Part shown: in pieces, positions 32,559-43,783 of the stretch
Position numbering within the stretch: the first letter of the stretch is position 1
Layout: each line of letters starts with the position of its first letter
Assembly (NCBI GenBank): GCA_033239125.1
Contig: BSWB01000008.1
Span: 4,804,001 to 4,868,000 of the forward strand
Source: Fagopyrum homotropicum
Taxonomy: Eukaryota; Streptophyta; Magnoliopsida; Caryophyllales; Polygonaceae
Direction of reading: 5' to 3'
DNA: 64,000 nucleotides
The notes under the pieces: model-generated
Database searches by the model: none
What the model saw: the letters and a program-made list of their open reading frames with translations, nothing else
What the model was told of the DNA's origin: nothing
Translations under genes and position numbers: made by a program

Positions 32559-33506
32559 GATGGTCCGATTTTCTTCAACAGAAGTATGCTAAGATCGTCT
32601 AGCCATGAGTTACTCCATTGCTTGCACCAATAGTGGTCTTTGTGTCCTTTGTTGCTCCAATTATGCTCCTTCCAAGCTTTGGATGTGTACCACCATGAGG
32701 CTTGACCCTCGAATGCATCGGTTAATGTCCAAAAGACCCCCGAAATACCTACAACACCGACAAAAGTTCGTGTAGACGTGTTTTCTAGGAATATGCACGA
32801 AATGAGTGTAAACGTCGTGAACTAGTGCCAAAACGTGCATGAATAACGGAAAAAACTATCTAAATGTATGCCTATACTAACGTCATAAATCACGTTATCA
32901 GTAAGTATAGATAAGTGTAGGATATATATGTAAGTATATATATAATTGAATAGGTGTCCTTAATTAGAACCTTGTTGTATCCGGGTAGAAACGTGTGGTA
33001 TAGTGGTAGCCGAGACGAACTAAGGTTATAGTTAGTTAGTACGGCCGGAATAGTGTACCCTAGTTATGAGAGTTGCGGTGGTTCTATGGGTGAGCATATA
33101 CTAACGTTGTTCTTGTTGACGAGTAAGATTATATTTTTGACCCTAGCTCTAGTAGCTTGAGTGTAAAGGTCGGACCTTAGCAAAACTTTTGAAAAGTTTA
33201 GAACCTTGTTAACCTTATAATCGTTAGAAAAACTATCCTTGAGAATCGAGTTATGGAAATAGGTTTTAAAAGAGAATAGTAGAATTTAATGTTAGACTTT
33301 GGGAATTTTTGAGACTAAGGGTACAATAGTTCTTTACCTTAAGATAGCCTTTTACGTTCTTTTCTCCTCATGAGATTTTACCTCTTAGAAGGTTATAACT
33401 TTTAAGAGTACGGATGTGTTTTGATCCACATGCCTTGTTTGACAGGCGTTGGAGTTACCACGGGTACAGACCGAGTTGAGATTTATGAGAGTGTTCTTTG
33501 ATTCAG

Positions 33507-33950
33507 GTAAGTCCTTGCGACTTACTTAGCTGGTTTCTGGATATTAGTTGAGTGATAATAGTGGTGTGTGTACCATGTGTGTTATGATAACAACTTGTTA
33601 GGACGACCGTCGTTATTATGTGTTAAGGCCCAAGTGTATGTATAACGGGCCGTGACATCACTGTCCAGCTCTGCCAGGAGACTAGGAGGTTCTCTATACC
33701 CAGACCATACATGTACACGGTGAGATGCATCAGATCCACTCCTGATGGGTACACGGGGGCGGAGGCGAGGTTTGGGAATCCCTCGTGTCACAAAATAAGT
33801 ATCATTAGTAAGAGTGAATGACTTAAATGAAGATGATAAATGGATTGTTTGAAAGCATGATGAGTGTTTATTATTTTATGTGTGTGTGTGCTATTATTAT
33901 TCTCCTAATGTTTAGATAACTAGCTAATGGTTATTTTGTTGTGTTTTTAG
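33507..33950 (+). other. Possible intron in the Del LTR
   Basis: The donor TTCAG|GTAAGT (33506/33507) and acceptor TTGTTGTGTTTTTAG (ending 33950) are both close to plant consensus and are preserved in the 3' LTR (40544-40986). The donor is also present in the more distant LTR at 3229. Confidence 0.45.
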
Positions 33951-34277
33951 ATTTACCGCAGGTTAGAACAGCAGTTGAGTAATCCGGAAGTAGTGGTCAG
34001 CCGGGTCTCCGTACTCCTTAGAGTGGGGTTTGGGTTGTTGCTTTGTTGTTCTTTCCTCTTGTTAAGACATTTAGTCTTTTCCGTCGTTTAAGTATTATAG
34101 GCTGTTAGACTTTGTTGCATTCATCCTGTTAAAAATACTTTTTTACAAATTTCGGTTTTTCTTATTTGTGTCTTGTTGCAAGATCCTAGTAATATTGTTG
34201 TCAAACTGAGGTCGGGACCCATTGTGAGGTCCTAACCAGTAATGTCCCGAAATCTGAGAATTCGGAGTGTTACAACA

Positions 34278-34289
34278 TGGTATCAGAGC
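34278..34289 (+). other. Primer binding site
   Basis: TGGTATCAGAGC is complementary to the 3' end of plant initiator Met-tRNA and lies three bases after the LTR end. Confidence 0.93.
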
Positions 34290-37200
34290 TCTAGGTGGGC
34301 AACAATGACACTTGAAATCTTCTAAAAGACCGAATAAGTAATTAAGCGGAACCCGAAAAGGGATCTGAGTTTTAAAAAGAACTTTTGGTTTTCAAATGCA
34401 TGCATAGTCTGGTTGGGAATAGAAAGTACGGCTAACCACCACTACTACCGCGGATCTCAGTATGCTTAGTATAGACTTTAGGTTGTTACTCTCTTTGGAC
34501 TTATTAGCTTGATTATAATGATAGGTGATGTGGATGAGCATATGCCGAAGATTAGTAGAATTTATAGTTACAGTACGCCCTTAATGGAGATAACAATATG
34601 AGATCCTTATTTAGTTGGCACACCTAAGTTTTTGAAGGGTGTCAACGTGAGGATTAGTATGCACATCTTATGTGCATTAGGGTAGGCGAATGTTGGGCAA
34701 CTCCTTCGAGCTTGCTGAAGAGCGTCGAGACGGAAAAGGGAAGCCTAAAAGACAACACCAGCCACAATGACAAGAAGGGAATCCGGAGTCAACTCAATAG
34801 GATCAAATGAAGAATATACATGAGAGTAGTTCCGGAAAAGCGTTGGATGACCGGCAAATATACAGTTGGGAAGAGACAAACCATAGGTTCTTTCAAGTGT
34901 GGTGTAAAGCAACGTTACAAACAAAGAGGATACCTTCTGAAAACACATGGGCATGAAAGTCAAAGTGAAATATAGTAGCGATCCAGACAAGAGGCATTGA
35001 TCTAAGCATACTGACGGATCCGAAGGTGAAAGTTTAAGGCTAGAAGCAGAGCGGAAGATGATCACTCTCGACAAGATACTTGCCACCACAATCAAAAATG
35101 GGAAACCGAGACAATCATAAGCGTAGGAGTCAAGATGAGATACATTGTTCACCCAAATACGAAGAATAAAAGAGACGAAAAAAAAGGAAGCATACAGGTT
35201 GCTAGAAAGTGGAAGGCCGATTTCACCAACATGGAAGTGGTGTGACCACCTAGAACACACAAGAATTACAACAAGGATCGGGATACAACAAAGACCGGAT
35301 TTCCATAAAGGCAGAAGTACAAGCAGCACCCCAAGGAAGGAGGGGGTAGGAGAATAGTCTCGGGGAAAAGAGGATCTCTAATAACTTCTCACTCACGAAG
35401 GGATTTAAGTTAATAACACTAACGGGTCATTACAGGGAACCGCAAGTGGACAATAACTCGGGTAAATCATGGATAAATGTCTACAAGTTATCGTAAAAGA
35501 ATTTATAAGTCCGTTGACGGAAGACGAAGATACAATTAGACTCGTAAGAGTACAATACTCTTATAGGAGTGTAATTTGTAGAAGGAGCTAAATGAGTATA
35601 AATAGAAGAGATATATTTTCACCATGTATATCCAACCTCAAAAGAGATAGAAGAAAAGTAAGTCTACGATCTTATAGAAGGTCAACTACAAAATAATTGG
35701 TAACAATAGAGAATTTACACGTACTAGCTAACTAACGATGGTTGGTTGACAGATAAGAAGAATAGCCACAAGGTTATAAAGGAATTTCACCGACATCTGG
35801 TGAACTTCTTCCAGAGATCAATGACGACAAGGGCGAAGTTAAATCAATACAAGTACTAGTAGCCTTGATGGTAACATTGAATGAGTCTACTATGATAACT
35901 CTAATTAAGAAATTTAAGAGCAGCTCTTGACGGTCGGTAATGACCATTGATGATAGTAATGGTGTAAAGGGAATTGTTGGGAGTAGTTACTTACTACTGA
36001 CTAAGAAAGATACATATCAAAGTTAGTATGAAGGGATCCCTGTAAGAAGAACTAGAAGACTAAGAGGAAGTAGATGATTGTGAACATGTCCTATGTCTTA
36101 GCATTCCACACAAGTCGAACTGATGGTGCTCCTCCGAGAAAAAGTGGGGTCAGACTGTCTAGATTGACAGGGAAAGCCCTTGTGATTAAAGATGTGACAC
36201 AGAATAATTGGCATTTCAGAGGCGGCACAAACATAGAGGGTATGATTTAAAGCCTTGGTGAAATGTGTGGTCGAGTTGTGAGGTGAGTGTAGATGGAATC
36301 TACAGGTTGGCTAAAATAGACATGAGAAGGAGTAAAATTGAAGGACTAAAGGCTGTTATTTAAGGAGAAATGGAGGTACTCCATTGAAAATTTCAGTTGG
36401 ACTGATGACCTAAGAGTTGATGAAAGTAATAAGACCAACTAACGCGGTTCGTAAAGTGAGTACGAGAAAACTCAAAGGGGTAACTATCCTACTGGGTGGT
36501 AAAGATTTAAAGAAGGTAAAGCGACACGAGCATAAGGACAACATAATAAATGCGAGTCAAGAATTTTGATTTTTGAAAAAATCATATAGAATTGAGGTTT
36601 TTTATGCAAATGGTACCGATAGGTGTTTAATAAAAGTCATACATATCGGACCGATAACGCTAGGATGGATAAAGTGTAAACCAAAAGAATAACTTGACCA
36701 GTAAGAAGGAAAGTCATGTATCAAAAGGCAGGTCTTGCTAAATTGGAATAAAGTGTTGAGATGAGGATGCCTTTGTAGAACCTATGCAAGAGTACAACGT
36801 AATTGAAATTCTAACATGAAATGGGTAGTAATGAGCAACTGAAATTTGAGACCGACTCAGGGGAAGAAATTGTTATAAGACGAGTCACCTAGTAGAAGAG
36901 TTCACAAGACAAGCTTGAGAGACCAAAAGAGATAAAATTTCGACCCGGATATGAGGGTCTAAGGTGCATGGAAGGGGTACCTACAATGGAGTGTAGAAGC
37001 AAAATGTAGACTTTACAAGTGTGGAGAGGTTTGACCTCCTCAAGGATATAGGAATTTGAAAGAAATCGCAATGCCGGTATCAAAGAGTTGAAGCCCTGTA
37101 GCGAAAACAACGGAGTTTCATGAAGGCAATATTGCCGGTAACACCAGCGAAGGAATGTATATATGAGAACGGCCGTGGTAGAAAGTCCAAGGTAACCCCA

Positions 37201-38628
37201 ATTATCACGGGACCTAAGTCATCAACACCGACGGTCCATGCAAGGGGAACTGCAAGGGAATGATAACTAAAGTCATCAGAACTACAAAGACACTTACCAG
37301 CTATCGTTGAAGACTTAGAATGACTATTTATGTCAAGATGAATGACCCAGTTGGGCTCGAGAAGTAGAGTTAGCCTAAGGAAACAGAAGTGTGGAAGATA
37401 AAACGAATTAGCGAAGTATGAAAGGATTAATCGAGCAGATGATGCTCACCAAGAATTTATCGCCAGTATAGGTATGAGAAGGGTAAGTCCGGGATATTGA
37501 GATAAGTCAATTATAGACTGACCGACATTAACTGAGGATGTGTTAGTGTTGGTTGGTATTGACGAGTAGGTACCGTTTAGAAGAGACATTAGTGATTGTG
37601 GATTTAAGAGGTAACTTTACCGATGCCTTAGAGGATTCCCCAAGTGGGCAACGACAACCTTCTGGGATGATCTAAGGATATGGAGAGAATCGGGTTAGAG
37701 GTTGCTTACTGGTTGGTTAAGAACAGACTACGGCTGAGTAAGAGAATAAGGTTTTTTTGAAGAGAACCTTGCTAGTATTAGAAGGGAAGTATAGACGGAA
37801 GTTGGGTAAATCATGTTGACCCTCAGAAAGACGCCATTGTGACTAATGGGTGTTATAACAGAAGCGTGGTAGGCCCATAACCCACAGATGAAGAAAATCA
37901 ATGTTAGGTTAACTATGATTTCAAGTTAAGGAATTAGAGATCTATATGAAAAGGTCCACTTGAGTGTGTGATTTGTTTGAGTTATATAAATTTGAAAGCT
38001 TGACAAGAAGTAGGGGAAAACCCATTAATTAAGGAACGATCCGATTAGGTCACATTGAGGAAACCGGGCCAAGCGGTTTGTATTACAAAGAGCATTAGGC
38101 ACTTAGTAAAGTGCCGACAGAAGTTTAATATCATTATTTCAGAATTGATAGTCGGGAACTTTCGAAAGGAAAAAGATTCATCAAAAGAGCTGGAAGTAAG
38201 TTTAGAAAACCAAACCGTTGAGAGAGTACATACCGGATCCCAGACACGTCATCAGCCATGAGGATCTGATAATTGAGCCAGACCACACTTTTGTGGATTA
38301 CCTAGTAGCCGTCCTAGAGCGCAGTACCAAACGCCTGCGTTCTAAGGAGATGCCGATGATGAGGCCACTTGGGAGACAGAGGAGAGTATTAGACATAATT
38401 ATCCCGAGTTCTCTACGGGGTTAGATTTTACTTCTGTATCGACGAGTTAGTACTAGAATGTGTTGTTTGACCGTTCATGTTTCATATTGGATTGAGTGAT
38501 TATGTTTTATGTGATGTGTGTCTGAGTATGATGATTGAGTAGTTGCTTGGTAGAAAATGAAAATGTTTTAAAATATACCAAGAAAGTCGTGTGATTAGGA
38601 ATATTATTCTAAGTTTCGGGACGAAACT
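34290..38628 (+). pseudogene. Internal region of the Del element, no coding capacity
   Basis: About 4.3 kb contain no gag, protease, RT or RNase H frame I can recognise; the longest plus frame is about 70 codons. The length is shorter than a full gag-pol of this lineage. The only clear homology is a polyprotein C-terminus at 38215-38450. An ORF of 194 codons on the minus strand (34745-35329) is antisense, hydrophobic and probably chance. The region between nearly identical LTRs is therefore either heavily mutated or was already non-coding when it last moved. Confidence 0.8.
38215..38450 (+). pseudogene. Remnant of gypsy polyprotein C-terminus (chromodomain region)
   Basis: REYIPDPRHVISHEDL, then RSTKRLRSKEMP and, after a frame slip near 38360, EATWETEESIRHNYPEF resemble the tail of Tekay-type polyproteins. 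There the YIPDP motif is followed by the basic RxLRxKxIP motif and a chromodomain ending EATWE. The central chromodomain residues seem to be deleted between the two frames. This remnant anchors the element to the chromovirus lineage. Confidence 0.75.
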
Positions 38629-38647
38629 TCTTTTAAGAGGGCACTGA
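38629..38647 (+). other. Polypurine tract
   Basis: TCTTTTAAGAGGGCACTGA directly precedes the 3' LTR, matching the layout at 1248-1264. Confidence 0.7.
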
Positions 38648-41311
38648 TGTAATAACCAAAAATTTTGAACTCCGTTTAATACTGGATCAAACCGGATTCC
38701 GATCCGCCAACTTAAATTCTTTTAAATAAAAAATAAAACAATATTAAATTCTATCATTTTATGTGACCTGGATTCACATAAAATGATAACTTATGTAATT
38801 CAGTAAATAATTCTGTAAATAATCTCGTAATTATTTTCCGTATATTTTTTTTGATTCCGGGCAAATAACGAGTATTATTTCAGTCTCTTGTGTTAATTGA
38901 AGAGCAGGCCCAACATACCCAACCCAATTCCTTGCCAGCCCAGCCCAACCCATGCTCTAACTAATATAAACCCTAATCAGCCCATTAATCAAGTTTAACC
39001 TAATTCTAACCTCACCTACTCAAATGGCAAGACGCTACTCTCTCGCTGCCTGTTGATACGCCAGAAGGAAGCCGCCAGACGAGACGCACCAGGACCACAC
39101 CGACGCCCTCCACCGGGACTGTACGCGAGGAGTGGTGAAGACGACCGCCTTGTGCCGGAGCCTGCTTCAGCGTCCCGGACCGCCAGCGGACGACGCTCCT
39201 CCACCGATCTGTCCCGGACCGCCAGCGGAAGACGCTCCTCCACCGATCTGTCCCTGCACCGCCAGCGCCGTTGGAGTGCTGCAGCGGATAACAACCGAAG
39301 GGCCAGTGCACTTCCCTCCTCGCCGCCTTCCTGTCGACCGAGTGCCGGACGAACCGCCACCCCAAACAGAAGGTTGGGCGTTGCTTTTCTTCGCGACTCC
39401 AGCTGCCCGCTTAGACCGGGGTCTCGTCTCGTCATTCGGAATACCGATAGCCTGCAACCATCACCGACTTCCTGCATACACTTCCGGCCGATAGAATTCG
39501 ATTCGGAACTGCTTCGATCGACCCCGGCCACAGCTTCCCTCCCTGCAGAGACGTAGCGTGGTAGAGACGGTGAGTCTTACTTCTCCTCGGTGCAGTGTAC
39601 GTAAATGTATGTATATATAGAAGTAGGTTGTTGAAAGAAATAAGTTTACAAATGTATAAGTAACAGCAGTGTACATATATACGCTTATATAGATATGGAG
39701 TTGGAAGAGATGGGTACACATGTATATATATGATCAGATACAAGGTACGCGGATACGTATATAGATGTATAGATTTACGAGTTGGATGATAAGTTCATAT
39801 ATTTATGAATAGGTGCAGTGGACGTGTATGTGTATATAGATGTATAAGAAGGGATATGTGTAGGTTTATATATAAGTGTAAGAGTGGTATACATATGTAA
39901 GTATATATTCGTAGGTAAGTATAGTATATATATATATGTAAGTATAGATAAGTGTAGGATGTATATGTAAGTATATATATAAGTGAATAGGTGTCCTTAA
40001 TTAGAACCTTGTTGTATCCGGGTAGAAACGTGTGGTATAGTGGTAACCGAGACGAACTAAGGTTATAGTTAGTTAGTACGGCCGGAATAGTGTACCCTAG
40101 TTATGAGAGTTGCGGTGGTTCTATGGGTGAGCATATACTAACGTTGTTCTTGTTGACGAGTAAGATTATATTTTTGACCCTAGCTCTAGTAGCTTGAGTG
40201 TAAAGGTCGGACCTTAGCAAAACTTTTGAAAAGTTTAGAACCTTGTTAACCTTATAATCGTTAGAAAAACTATCCTTGAGAATCGAGTTATGGAAATAGG
40301 TTTTAAAAGAGAATAGTAGAATTTAATGTTAGACTTTGGGAATTTCTGAGACTAAGGGTACAATAGTTCTTTACCTTAAGATAGCCTTTTACGTTCTTTT
40401 CTCCTCATGAGATTTTACCTCTTAGAAGGTTATAACTTCTAAGAGTACGGATGTGTTTTGATCCACATGCCTTGTTTGATAGGCGTTGGAGTTACCACGG
40501 GTACAGACCGAGTTGAGATTTATGAGAGTGTTCTTTGATTCAGGTAAGTCCTTGCGACTTACTTAGCTGGTTTCTGGATATTAGTTGAGTGATAATAGTG
40601 GTGTGTGTACCATGTGTGTTATAATAACAACTTGTTAGGACGACCGTCGTTATTATGTGTTAAGGCCCAAGTGTATGTATAACGGGCCGTGACATCACTG
40701 CCCAGCTCTGTCAGGAGACTGGGAGGTTCTCTATACCCAGACCATACAGGTACACGGTGAGATGCATCGGATCCACTCCTGATGGGTATACGGGGCGGAG
40801 GCGAGGTTTGGGAATCCCTCGTGTCACAAAATAAGTATCATTAGTAAGAGTGAATGACTTAAATGAAGATGATAAATGGATTGTTTGAAAGCATGATGAG
40901 TGTTTATTATTTTATGTGTGTGTGTGCTATTATTATTCTCCTAATGTTTAGATAACTAGCTAATGGTTATTTTGTTGTGTTTTTAGATTTACCGCAGGTT
41001 AGAACAGCAGCTGAGTAATCCGGAAGTAGTGGTCAGCCGGGTCTCCGTACTCCTTAGAGTGGGGGTTTGGGTTGTTGCTTTGTTGTTCTTTCCTCTTGTT
41101 AAGACAGTTTGTCTTTTCCGTCGTTTAAGTATTATAGGCTGTTAGACTTTGTTGCATTCATCCTGTTAAAAATATATTTTTACAAATTTCGGTTTTTCTT
41201 ATTTGTGTCTTGTTGCAAGATCCTAGTAATATTGTTGTCAAACTGAGGTCGGGACCCATTGTGAGGTCCTAACTTGTAATGTCCCGAAATCTGAAAATTC
41301 GGGGTGTTACA
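38648..41311 (+). mobile_element. 3' LTR of the Del/Tekay-like element, 2664 bp
   Basis: Runs from TGTAATAACC to GGGGTGTTACA and matches 29793-34274 with its insertion removed. It includes the TATA box (38965), the GC island with its tandem repeat (39006-39566), the donor CAG|GTAAGT (40541-40549) and the acceptor TTTTTAG (ending 40986). A segment at about 39775-39842 is absent from the 5' LTR and is bounded by GTATAGAT-like words, so it is either an insertion here or a deletion there. Confidence 0.94.
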
Positions 41312-42395
41312 ACTAACAAAAAATAAAAGGTAAACATGTAAAAAAGATACTTAAACCAAAAGTAAACATCTAATCACCATCATTTCAATTAAAAAAATTA
41401 TTGCCCCTATTTTCTAGTTTTCATACCTACTTTTTCTTTCTTTTATATAGAGATCTAGTTTACAAAATATAATTTTAAAGGGTCCTATTTCTCTAATTAA
41501 TTCAAAATATAATTATAATAATGTATTTTACATTGTTTTTAAAAGAACTTTTATTCAAAACACGAGAATCTATATTCTATATAGACCAAATTCAATAACT
41601 AGGCCTTTTACAAATATTGATCTATTAAATAGACTCATACCATAAACATATTTAGTAAATGCACCCCTTATAGAGTAATAGTGGTAAGTCAACTAGAATG
41701 TAAAAATTATTGGGGTCTACAAAACAAATGCCCATAAAAAAAAGTCTACTTCACCCAATTCTTTCTTCTATATACATATATAAAGCAGAAGACATTCGCG
41801 CCACATGTCATATTCTAACAAACTTTGGGCAAAATGTTATCTTTTCGTGTATTTTTATTTCATAATTGTACTAATTAACAAATATATTAAAAAAACATTG
41901 ATATGACAATAAATATATCGTTTCCATTTTTATTCTTATCAAAATCTTAATATATTTTTAAGATATTCTTATTGGTCAACTGTTTGACAATTTTTTCACT
42001 TTTATTTATAAGATGATTGAGTATATAAATTACTATAATATAAATGTTACATCTTCTTTGATGTTTAAAATAAATTTACAAATTTAAAACTACCTAAGAT
42101 AATCCTTTATACTTTCGATTTTTAATTGTTTATCGAAAATTATAATTAATTTAATAATAAAGTTTTAATTTTTATTTTGGTTAATTAATTAAAACCATTA
42201 TGAGACATCAATTTGTCTTAATAAACTAGTTTAGTGGCCGCACCTTGTGTAGGTATTATCTAAAATTAAGAGTATATTAATTTATGTTAAAAAATTATAA
42301 AAAATCAATGGCCAAATTTGATAAGTAGGCCTTTTCAGTTTTTCTTCTACTAACTAGACCCATACCATAATTTCATTTATTAAATATATCCTTTT
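41312..42395. other. AT-rich flank of the Del insertion
   Basis: No gene. TAGGCCTTTTACAAATATTG (about 41600) and TAGGCCTTTTCAGTTTTTC (about 42327), each followed within about 30 bp by CATACCATAA, are diverged copies of one short repeat roughly 725 bp apart. A related GGGCCTTTTACAATATAG word lies at 28884, on the other side of the insertion. Confidence 0.4.
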
Positions 42396-42799
42396 TTACC
42401 GTTTAAACCCTAGATCTTCACATTTTTTCTCCTTGTACTCAAGCATCTCCGTCAGTATAGCGACCTCATCGTTATCACTCCATAGCCTCCGGAACAACAC
42501 CGATTTCTTTTCTTCCTCTTCACCTTTCTCCGTCTTCAGTTCCTTGAGTCCTTCTCCACTAACGCCACCATGGGACACTTAATCGATGTTTTTGACGGGG
42601 AATGCTTAGAGTTCGACCTAGATCTAGGCTTTTTGAGCTTGGATCCTTCTTCGATCGTCTTGGAAGTGATCGATTTCAAGAAGGGATCAAATTCGTAAGA
42701 CTCGGATCCAGATCCCATGGTATTCTTAGTAGCTGATTTTGTGTCGGCGGTAGGAAGCGAAAGGGCAGGCTGCAAGGTTTCCTCCTCAAAAGACGACAA
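42396..42799 (-). pseudogene. Fragment resembling a GeBP/DUF573 transcription factor
   Basis: From MSSFEEETLQPALSLPTAD (42799) an 87-codon acidic, Ser-rich frame runs to 42536. An overlapping frame then continues to 42396 with KKSVLFRRLWSDNDEVAIL. The RLWS..DE..IL pattern is the start of the DUF573 (GLABROUS1 enhancer-binding protein, storekeeper-like) domain, which in plants follows a variable acidic N-terminus. The two frames must be joined by a slip near 42570, and the domain stops after about 30 residues, so most of the protein is missing. This is the only host-like coding remnant in the window. The match is by motif only. Confidence 0.5.
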
Positions 42800-43032
42800 A
42801 GAGAAATCAAAATTTGTCTCGTCAGAGGAGCGGATAATTTGTTATGACCTAGTTTTTTTTTTGTTTTTCTGATTTCTTGTTTTTCTGGTCTTGTGACGTT
42901 GGTTGTGATCTTTATTTGAGAACTCTTAGCAATGAAAAGAATAATTTCCTTTCGATTGAAATCTCTAATGTGCGAATAATTTCAAGTAGGAGGAGAAATT
43001 TCTTGTTTGAATTTCCTGGTATGAAATTCATA
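42800..43032. other. Upstream side of the GeBP-like fragment
   Basis: T-rich, with TGGTATGAAATTCATACCA (43017-43035) forming 9 bp inverted arms around one base. The 62-codon ORF on the plus strand looks like chance. Confidence 0.35.
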
Positions 43033-43078
43033 CCAGAATACCCTTTATCACATGCAGCTGACTAGTCGAAACTTCGAC
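43033..43078 (+). repeat. Left copy of a 46 bp direct repeat flanking a LINE fragment
   Basis: CCAGAATACCCTTTATCAC and what follows is repeated with about 15 percent change at 43549-43595. Confidence 0.8.
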
Positions 43079-43494
43079 AAACAAAGCTTACTTTCCTCAA
43101 GCCTAACCCCCAATTTAGCGGGTTGGCACAACATCTTCTAGTTCATCAGATGGACACGCCTAACACCCAATTCACTTCCTCATATTAAATCACAGGCCAT
43201 GTGATCAATTTTTTCCCATATCGAAGCAGGTAAAACCAGGCTTTGCATGTAATAGATGGGTATAGAGGTCATGACCCCTCTAGCTAACACGATTTGGCCT
43301 GCAAAGCTAAGAGTATGCCATTTCCGGTCCGATAGCTTGAACGACACTCTTTCCATGATCAGGTTACATGTCTCCTTCTTCATGCCACTATGAATTTCAA
43401 GGACATCCAAATAAGTCCCTAAATGCCTAGTAAGAGGAATATTGCTTAAACTACTCAGAGGATATTCAAGGTTTTCCCAAAAATTATGTGACAC
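43079..43494 (-). pseudogene. LINE reverse transcriptase C-terminal fragment
   Basis: The frame at 43494-43180 gives HLGTYLDVLEIHSG, the basic segment MERVSFKLSDRKWHTLSFAGQ and SIPIYYMQSLVLPASIW. This is the conserved region just after the RT palm in plant L1 elements. The homology continues with a stop through LCQPAKLGGLGLRK (to about 43090). Nothing upstream or downstream of the LINE is present, so it is an isolated piece. It is flanked by the 46 bp direct repeats. Confidence 0.8.
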
Positions 43495-43548
43495 GGATTC
43501 AAAATTTCATAATACTCACTCGTTGGCCAAAGACACTAAAAAACTGCT

Positions 43549-43595
43549 CCAGAATACCCTTAATCACTTGCAGTTGACTAGTCAAAGCTTCAAGA
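43549..43595 (+). repeat. Right copy of the 46 bp direct repeat
   Basis: Matches 43033-43078; CTGACTAGTCGAAACTTC on the left corresponds to TTGACTAGTCAAAGCTTC here. Confidence 0.8.
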
Positions 43596-43783
43596 AACAA
43601 TAAAATAACATCGAGAAGATTTAGTTAGTAAGGCATATTTTGTAACTTGTAGACTAACTAGGTCCCTCTATTTTTTTGTCTAAAATTTTAAATATAAAAA
43701 TAAATAATTAAAGGGGTATAAGGGAAAGCGTAAAATATAAGTCCTATAAAATCATCTTCAGATTCCATATCCGAAGGAGTTGG
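43596..43783. other. Short unassigned stretch
   Basis: AT-rich, non-coding; leads into the poly(T) that probably marks the 3' end of the next LINE. Confidence 0.4.

Larger units (their letters stand above)
31065..32900 (-). mobile_element. Solo LTR of an Athila/Tat-type element, 1836 bp
   Basis: The insertion starts TGTTACGCTC and ends CGTTATCA, with a perfect GTAAG duplication, and has no internal region. It therefore arose by recombination between the two LTRs. Orientation is minus: on that strand it begins TGATAACGTG, has a TATA box near 32450 and ends with the block containing CGAACCCGCAGTGTACGGG inverted. The Athila LTR at 58122-59859 shares that block (plus 58163 onward) and the four-fold CCGGGTARGTCTC array, so the two are related families. 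ORF 31307-31537 is not recognisable as a gene. Confidence 0.88.
29793..34274 (+). mobile_element. 5' LTR of Del/Tekay-like element, split by a solo LTR
   Basis: Starts TGTAATAACC and ends GGAGTGTTACA. Apart from the 1836 bp insertion at 31065-32900 it matches the 3' LTR at 38648-41311 almost base for base. Visible differences are few: about ten substitutions in the first 1.2 kb, an expanded (TA)n tract, and a roughly 68 bp segment present only in the 3' copy. Flanking bases ATTAA (29788-29792) and ACTAA (41312-41316) are a 5 bp target duplication with one change. A primer binding site follows four bases after the right end. Confidence 0.93.

Noticed and set aside
34745..35329. 194-codon hydrophobic minus ORF inside the Del element
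   Set aside because: Antisense to the element and without any motif; hydrophobicity follows from pyrimidine-rich composition of the complementary strand.
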